NCBI GenBank assembly: GCA_963746155.1
Contig: CAVVAB010000012.1
Coordinates: 868,001 to 932,000 of the forward strand
Direction of reading: 5' to 3'
DNA from: AC-32 sp963746155
GTDB taxonomy: Bacteria; Actinomycetota; Thermoleophilia; Gaiellales; Gaiellaceae
DNA length: 64,000 bases
Shown: piece by piece, positions 59,797 through 64,000 of the stretch
Layout: every line of letters starts with the position of its first letter
Position numbering within the stretch: position 1 is the stretch's first letter
The notes under the pieces: generated by a model
The model's input: the letters and a program-made list of their open reading frames with translations, nothing else
Databases searched by the model: none
Told to the model about the DNA's origin: nothing
Program-made: the position numbers and the translations under genes

Positions 59797-59802
59797 TACG
59801 CT
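59797..59802 (+). promoter_or_regulatory. -10 box for the MFS gene at 59809
   Basis: TACGCT ends 6 nt before the GTG. Confidence 0.4.
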
Positions 59803-59808
59803 CGATTC

Positions 59809-60987
59809 GTGCGAGCCGAGCTGGACCGACGGGCGATGACGGCGCTGTCCGGCGGACACCTCGCTACGGACTTCGCCGGTGGGGCGCTTCCCGCGCTGCT
59901 GCCGTTCCTGGTTGCCCGCTTCGACCTGAACTACGCGATGGCCGGCCTCGCGATCCTCGCCTCGGCCGCCTCCTCGTCGCTGATCCAGCCGCTGTTCGGC
60001 GCCTGGTCGGACCGTAAGGGAGCGCTCTGGCTGCTTCCGACCGGGGTCGCCGTCGCCGGGATCGGGATCGCGCTCGCGGCCGCGTCGCCCTCGTACTGGC
60101 TGGTGCTCGTGTTCGTGCTGATCTCGGGGCTCGGCGTCGCGGCGTTCCACCCGGAGGGCTCGAAGTTCGCCGCCTTCGCGAGCGGCAACCGCCGCGCGAG
60201 CGGGATGAGCTACTTCTCGGTCGGCGGCAACCTCGGGTACGCGCTCGGGCCGATCGTGACGACGCCGCTCGTGGTCGCGTTCGGGCTCACCGGCGGACTG
60301 CTGCTGGCGCTTCCGTGCCTGGCCGTGGCGTGGTTGCTGTTCCGTGCGATGCCGTTCCTGTCAGGCTTCGCGCCCGAGGCGGGCCGCCCGGCGGTAGCCC
60401 CGGGCGAGCGCGACCGGATCGGTGCGCTCGTGCTCCTGTTGGGCGTGATCGCCTTCCGTAGTGTCGCCTGGTTCGGGTTGATCACGTTCGTGCCGCTGTG
60501 GGAGGTCTCGATCGGGAACTCGGCCGCGCACGGCACCCACCTGCTCTCGCTGATGCTGCTCGCCGGCGGCCTCGGGACGGTCGTCGCGGGCCCGATCGCG
60601 GACCGGGTCGGGAGGCGGCCGGTCGTGATCACGAGCATGTTCCTCGTCGGCCCGCTGATCGTCGTCTACATCGCGGTCGGCGGAGTGATCGGCGCGGCCG
60701 CGCTCGCGTGCGTGGGGATCTGCGTGATCGGCACGTTCGGCGTCTCGATGGTCATGGCCCAGGAGTACCTCCCGCACCGGATCGGCATGGCGTCGGGGCT
60801 GTCGATCGGGCTCTCGATCGGCCTCGGCGGGATCGCCGCGGTCGCCCTCGGCGCGCTCGCAGACTCGGTCGACCTCGAGACCGCGATGTACGCCGCAGCC
60901 GCCGCGGCCGTGCCCGCGTTTCTCCTTGCCGTGCTGCTGCCTGCAAGCCGGGCCCGGCAGCCGCTCGCTCCCGAGCCTGTGTTGTAG
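59809..60987 (+). CDS. MFS transporter, fosmidomycin-resistance-like (Fsr)
   Basis: Twelve-helix major-facilitator exporter of 392 aa. ALSGGHLATDFAGGALPALL, the motif-A loop FGAWSDRKGALWLLPTGVAV, FHPEGSKFAAFASGNRRASG, FSVGGNLGYALGPIVTTPLV and the cytosolic central loop are shared with Fsr/YfnC-type transporters. GGLGTVVAGPIADRVGRRPV is the second motif A. Likely exports a small drug or metabolite. Its TAG stop doubles as part of the -10 box of the SCP2 gene. Confidence 0.92.
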   Translation: MRAELDRRAMTALSGGHLATDFAGGALPALLPFLVARFDLNYAMAGLAILASAASSSLIQPLFGAWSDRKGALWLLPTGVAVAGIGIALAAASPSYWLVLVFVLISGLGVAAFHPEGSKFAAFASGNRRASGMSYFSVGGNLGYALGPIVTTPLVVAFGLTGGLLLALPCLAVAWLLFRAMPFLSGFAPEAGRPAVAPGERDRIGALVLLLGVIAFRSVAWFGLITFVPLWEVSIGNSAAHGTHLLSLMLLAGGLGTVVAGPIADRVGRRPVVITSMFLVGPLIVVYIAVGGVIGAAALACVGICVIGTFGVSMVMAQEYLPHRIGMASGLSIGLSIGLGGIAAVALGALADSVDLETAMYAAAAAAVPAFLLAVLLPASRARQPLAPEPVL

Positions 60988-60990
60988 GCT
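60985..60990 (+). promoter_or_regulatory. -10 box overlapping the MFS stop codon
   Basis: TAGGCT begins with the TAG stop of the MFS gene and ends 8 nt before ATG 60999. Confidence 0.45.
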
Positions 60991-60998
60991 CGTTTTCG

Positions 60999-61304
60999 AT
61001 GGACACTCCAAGGGAGTTCTTCGAGACGCTGGAGTCGCGGGTCGACCCGGCCAAGGCCGCGGGGCTGACGGCCAGCTACCGGTTCGAGATCGAGGGCGCG
61101 GGAAACTGGCTCGTCGACGTGGACGACGGGAAGGTCACCGTCACCGAGGACGGCGGCGACGCCGACTGCACGATCTCGACCTCCTCCGAGACGTTCATGA
61201 AGGTCGCAAGCGGCGAGCAGAACGCCACGGCTGCGTACATGTCCGGCAAGCTCAAGGTCGCCGGCGACATGGGCCAGGCGATGAAGCTCCAGAAACTGTT
61301 CTAG
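60999..61304 (+). CDS. SCP2 sterol-binding-domain protein
   Basis: A 101-residue single-domain SCP-2 protein that binds lipids or fatty acyl chains in a hydrophobic tunnel. YRFEIEGAGNWLVDVDDGKV, DADCTISTSSETFMKVASGE and YMSGKLKVAGDMGQAMKLQK are the family strand-helix elements. It is a stand-alone form found in many actinobacteria. Ends convergently with the FN3 gene, 43 nt apart. A role in lipid or CoA-ester handling is inferred. Confidence 0.93.
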   Translation: MDTPREFFETLESRVDPAKAAGLTASYRFEIEGAGNWLVDVDDGKVTVTEDGGDADCTISTSSETFMKVASGEQNATAAYMSGKLKVAGDMGQAMKLQKLF

Positions 61305-61347
61305 ACGTCTGCCTGCCGGGAACGGGGCCGCTTCACCAGGAAAGGGT

Positions 61348-62985
61348 CTATGCCGGCGTGCTGGCCTTAGTCTTGTTCGACTGCGGCGAAACGTTCCCGG
61401 CCGCGTCTATCGCCTGGACGGTGTAGACGTAGCCCGTCGAGGGTGCCACCGACGTGTCCTGATAGCTCGTCGCCGCCCCGGGCACGGTCGTCAGCTTGGT
61501 TCCGTCGCGGTAGATGACATACCCGGTGACGCCCACGTTGTCGATCGACGGCGACCAGGTGAGATCGATCTCCGCGGCGCTGATCGGCGTCGCTCGCAGA
61601 CGGGCTGGAGCTGAGGGCGGCTGCTTGTCGACCGCAGGTGTCTGTGCCTTAGTCTTGTTCGACTGCGGCGAAACGTTCCCGGCCGCGTCTATCGCCTGGA
61701 CGGTGTAGACGTAGCCCGTCGAGGGTGCCACCGACGTGTCCTGATAGCTCGTCGCCGCCCCGGGCACGGTCGTCAGCTTGGTTCCGTCGCGGTAGATGAC
61801 ATACCCGGTGACGCCCACGTTGTCGATCGACGGCGACCAGGTGAGATCGATCTCCGCGGCGCTGATCGGCGTCGCTCGCAGACGGGCTGGAGCTGAGGGC
61901 GGCTGCTTGTCGGCCGCTGCCGGGGTCGTGGCTCGCGCGGGCCTCGAGTTCGCAGAGGTATTCCTCGCGGCGTCGGTTGCCCTGACGGTGTAGACGTAGG
62001 TCGTGGCGGCCGCGACTGCCTTGTCCTGGTAGCTCGTTGCGGTCCCCGGGACAGTCGCCAGCTTCGCCGAGTTGCGGTAGACGACGTAGCTCGTCACGCG
62101 CATGTTGTCGGACGACGCCAGCCAAACCAGGTCGATCTCGGCAGGGCTCACCGCTCTTGCCTGGAGGCCGGTGGGAGGCGACGGCGCCTGCGTGTCTTCG
62201 GTCGTCCTCGTGCCGGTTGTGGCAGACGAGTCTCCGCCGTCTCGAAGGGCGAGCGCGATTCCTGTTCCTCCACCGGCGAGCACGCCGACGACCGCCGCGA
62301 GCCCCGCCAGGCGCAGGAGCCGACGCGGCCCTCCTCCGCCACCTCCGTCAAGCGCCAGGTCGCGCCGGGCGGAGTCGAGATTGTGTCGGGTGGCGCACCG
62401 GCCGGCCAGGTCGCCAAGCTCCTGCTCGATTCGCAGCGCCTGATGGAGGTGCTCGGATGCCCGTTGGGACTCGCCGGCGCAGAGGTGGAGGGAGCCGAGT
62501 TCGTGATGCGCCCAGGCTTGACCGGCCTGGTGGCCGGCTCCCTCAGCTGATCTCAGCAGGGATCGCAGCGAGCGAACGAGATCGAGCCAGCGCAAGGCGA
62601 GAACAAGCAGGCCGTTCAGCGAGCGCATGAGCTTCAGCTCTTCGTCGAATCGTCCCCTCTTGTCGAGCCGGTCGAAGAGATCGAGCAGGGCGTCTAGCTC
62701 ACCCGTGAGGTTGCCGGGCTCGAGCATCTGCCCGCTCGACGCTGCGCGGAAGAGTCCGTCCGCCCGCTCGATCCGTCCGGTGACTTCGCTTGCGCTCTCC
62801 TCGAAGTCCTCGACCGCGACGGCTACCGCCGGCGGCCTGTCGGACTCCTCGGCGAGCGCTTCTTTCAGCGCCCGGGCGTTGTCGGTCTCTCTAGCCGGTT
62901 CGAACTGCGCGAAGGAGCCGGAGCGCGTCGCTACTTCGAGTGAGTACCCGCCGATCGGAACCGTCGCCGATGGGTCGAGCGTCAC
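61348..62985 (-). CDS. Single-pass membrane protein with three FN3 domains
   Basis: A 545-residue protein. Residues 1-215: cytosolic helical part with TPR-like HHELGSLHLCAGESQRASEH. About 235-255: transmembrane helix LLRLAGLAAVVGVLAGGGTG. Then an extracytoplasmic tail of three FN3 domains: the first (QAPSPPTGLQARAVSPAEID) is diverged, the second and third (PPSAPARLRATPISAAEIDL, TYVYTVRATDAARNTS-like YTVQAIDAAGNVSPQSNKTK) are identical in DNA. The start is GTG 62985, the first start after the in-frame stop. FN3 tails in such proteins bind polysaccharide or protein partners; the TPR part may signal inside. Its role is unknown. Confidence 0.85.
   Translation of the reverse strand: MTLDPSATVPIGGYSLEVATRSGSFAQFEPARETDNARALKEALAEESDRPPAVAVAVEDFEESASEVTGRIERADGLFRAASSGQMLEPGNLTGELDALLDLFDRLDKRGRFDEELKLMRSLNGLLVLALRWLDLVRSLRSLLRSAEGAGHQAGQAWAHHELGSLHLCAGESQRASEHLHQALRIEQELGDLAGRCATRHNLDSARRDLALDGGGGGGPRRLLRLAGLAAVVGVLAGGGTGIALALRDGGDSSATTGTRTTEDTQAPSPPTGLQARAVSPAEIDLVWLASSDNMRVTSYVVYRNSAKLATVPGTATSYQDKAVAAATTYVYTVRATDAARNTSANSRPARATTPAAADKQPPSAPARLRATPISAAEIDLTWSPSIDNVGVTGYVIYRDGTKLTTVPGAATSYQDTSVAPSTGYVYTVQAIDAAGNVSPQSNKTKAQTPAVDKQPPSAPARLRATPISAAEIDLTWSPSIDNVGVTGYVIYRDGTKLTTVPGAATSYQDTSVAPSTGYVYTVQAIDAAGNVSPQSNKTKASTPA
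61364..61912. repeat. Perfect tandem duplication of 267 bp (FN3 module)
   Basis: 61364-61630 and 61646-61912 read identically over 267 bp; the unit repeats at 282 bp (94 codons), and 15 bp between copies differ. It encodes two FN3 domains. Identity at all codon positions shows a recent duplication or gene conversion. Confidence 0.9.
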
Positions 62986-63161
62986 GACGACGTGGCCGCG
63001 ATGGCCTCTTCCTCACTGCTCCGCCGGGTAGGAGTCACTCGCCGCCACGGGAATCGCAGCGCCTCGCCGCAGCCTGCGCAAGGCTCGAGCATCTGACTCC
63101 TTCCTTCGTCGACGATCCCACTCGGGACGCGTGATGTCAACGTCGACTGCCGCTCGGCGAT
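62986..63161. other. Intergenic region between FN3 gene and carboxylase
   Basis: 176 nt with no convincing ORF. A small inverted repeat AGCCT-GCGCA-AGGCT near 63074-63088 could follow the carboxylase gene as a weak terminator. No -10 box with the 6-9-nt spacing was seen before the FN3 GTG. Confidence 0.35.
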
Positions 63162-64000
63162 CTACTCCTCGAGCTCGACGAGCAGCGCTCCGCCCGCGAC
63201 CTGATCGCCTTCGCTCACGTGGACGGAGCGGACGACCGCTTCGTACGGCGAGACGATCGGCGTCTCCATCTTCATCGCCTCGAGCACGACGAGTGGCTGG
63301 CGGGGCTGCACGCGGTCGCCCTCGCTCACGAGCAGGCGGATCACGGTGCCGGGCATCGGCGCGGTCAGGGTGCTCTGCTCGCCTCCAGGCCCGTGGTCCT
63401 GCGAGTCGGCGTCGACGTCCGGCGGCGGCTCCGCGGGCGGAGTGGGGAGGTTGAGGCGGAAGCCGCCGGTCCACGGCCCGTCCGGGATCCGGAGCGGCGG
63501 CGCCGAGAGCGGGGGGTAGTCGGTCAGGAACGCGGTCGTCGTTCGCCCCTCCCGCAGCGCGGGGTGCGCCACCAGCCAGCGCAGGAAAGGCAGGTTCGTG
63601 ACGACGCCCTCGACCTCGGTCTCGTCGAGCGCCGCGGCCAGGCGGTCGAGCGCGTGCTGCCGGTTGGCGCCGTGGGCGATCAGCTTCGCGAGCAGCGGGT
63701 CGTACGAGGTGCCGACCTCGTCGCCTTCCTCGATCCCGGCATCGACGCGGATCCCGGTCGGCAACCGGAGCTTCGCGACGCGTCCGGTCTGCGGGAGGAA
63801 CGTCTTCGGGTCCTCGGCGTAGAGCCGTACCTCGACCGCATGCCCTTCCAGGTACCGCTGCGGCGCGTGCAGCGGCTCGCCCTGCGCGATGCGGAGCTGC
63901 TCGACCACGAGGTCGGCGCCGGTGACGAGCTCGGTCACGGGGTGCTCGACCTGGATGCGGCCGTTCAGCTCGAGGAACCAGAAGTCGCGGCCGTCGAGCA
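63162..64000 (-). CDS. Acetyl/propionyl-CoA carboxylase alpha subunit (3' part; open at window edge)
   Basis: Biotin carboxylase and biotin-carrier subunit, continuing beyond 64000. Visible are the end of the biotin-carboxylase domain (FLELNGRIQVEHPVTE; EGHAVEVRLYAEDP; GTSYDPLLAKLIAHGANR, the region that binds ATP and biotin) and the BCCP domain at the C-terminus with LVVLEAMKMETPI (biotinylated Lys) and PMPGTVIRLLVSEGDRVQPR. GTG 63938 is internal. With meaB and threonine dehydratase in the window, a propionyl-CoA route is plausible, but acetyl-CoA or methylcrotonyl-CoA cannot be excluded. The carboxyltransferase subunit is not in this window. Confidence 0.94.
   Translation of the reverse strand, partial: LDGRDFWFLELNGRIQVEHPVTELVTGADLVVEQLRIAQGEPLHAPQRYLEGHAVEVRLYAEDPKTFLPQTGRVAKLRLPTGIRVDAGIEEGDEVGTSYDPLLAKLIAHGANRQHALDRLAAALDETEVEGVVTNLPFLRWLVAHPALREGRTTTAFLTDYPPLSAPPLRIPDGPWTGGFRLNLPTPPAEPPPDVDADSQDHGPGGEQSTLTAPMPGTVIRLLVSEGDRVQPRQPLVVLEAMKMETPIVSPYEAVVRSVHVSEGDQVAGGALLVELEE

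Noticed and set aside
1..64000. tRNA, rRNA, transposase, integrase or attachment sites
   Set aside because: None was recognised in either strand, so there is no support for an integrated mobile element behind the sugar or copper clusters.

Overview
The window is a GC-rich, densely coded chromosomal segment with ATG/GTG/TTG starts, many 4-nt ATGA or GTGA gene overlaps and almost no intergenic DNA. The gene order (SRP, ribosomal protein and competence genes), the genes preceded directly by a -10 box, and the many sugar, cupin and cyclase genes suggest a high-GC actinobacterium, possibly of the class Thermoleophilia. That placement is inference; no taxonomic marker was compared. No rRNA, tRNA, CRISPR array, prophage or insertion sequence was seen.

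Layout. (1) 1-1341: end of ftsY and a HAD phosphatase. (2) 1387-16858: a sugar-catabolism island between ftsY and ffh: a leftward araA-araD-araB-galM operon, an aldo/keto reductase, galactokinase, and a rightward operon with a lipoprotein sugar-binding protein, ABC permease, single-domain ATPase, NAD-dependent epimerase/dehydratase, TIM-barrel isomerase, xylulokinase, SDR and Gfo/Idh/MocA oxidoreductases. (3) 16895-23315: housekeeping run ffh-rpsP-khpA-metallophosphoesterase-rimM-trmD-lepB-rplS-rnhB-yraN; here lepB carries an N-terminal J-like domain and L19 a long acidic tail. (4) 23341-29218: a solitary DNA methyltransferase, comM-like and dprA genes, then HIT, VOC, GNAT and ornithine-cyclodeaminase-like genes. 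(5) 29247-38855: ABC exporter, three-subunit transhydrogenase, cupin, hisC-like aminotransferase, MFS, meaB, threonine dehydratase. (6) 38858-49643: a large cyclase/ATPase/TPR regulator, MBL-rhodanese protein, cupin, damaged secreted and RCC1 genes, a YcgR/YcgQ-type permease pair and a cupin-cyclase fusion. (7) 49668-56898: an expanded copper-handling cluster (CopC-CopD fusion, YcnI-like protein, CtaG, several uncharacterised membrane proteins and a His-rich lipoprotein). (8) 56846-64000: acyl-CoA dehydrogenase, leucyl aminopeptidase, MFS, SCP2, an FN3 protein with a perfect internal DNA duplication, and the end of a biotin-dependent carboxylase.

Two window-wide features matter for reading the annotation. 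First, about 20 genes have a TAnnnT-like hexamer (mostly TAGnnT) 6-9 nt before the start codon, the layout expected for leaderless mRNAs; this helped choose starts. Second, more than a dozen conserved genes are broken by single-base frameshifts, usually one extra C or G beside a CpG. They look more like sequence errors than decay, so such genes are given over their full span with the frameshift position noted; the most damaged ones are typed as pseudogene.

Working picture: the organism imports pentoses and channels them to pentose phosphates by kinase/isomerase and oxidoreductase routes, has a transformation gene pair, and invests in periplasmic copper delivery, probably for a heme-copper oxidase encoded elsewhere.
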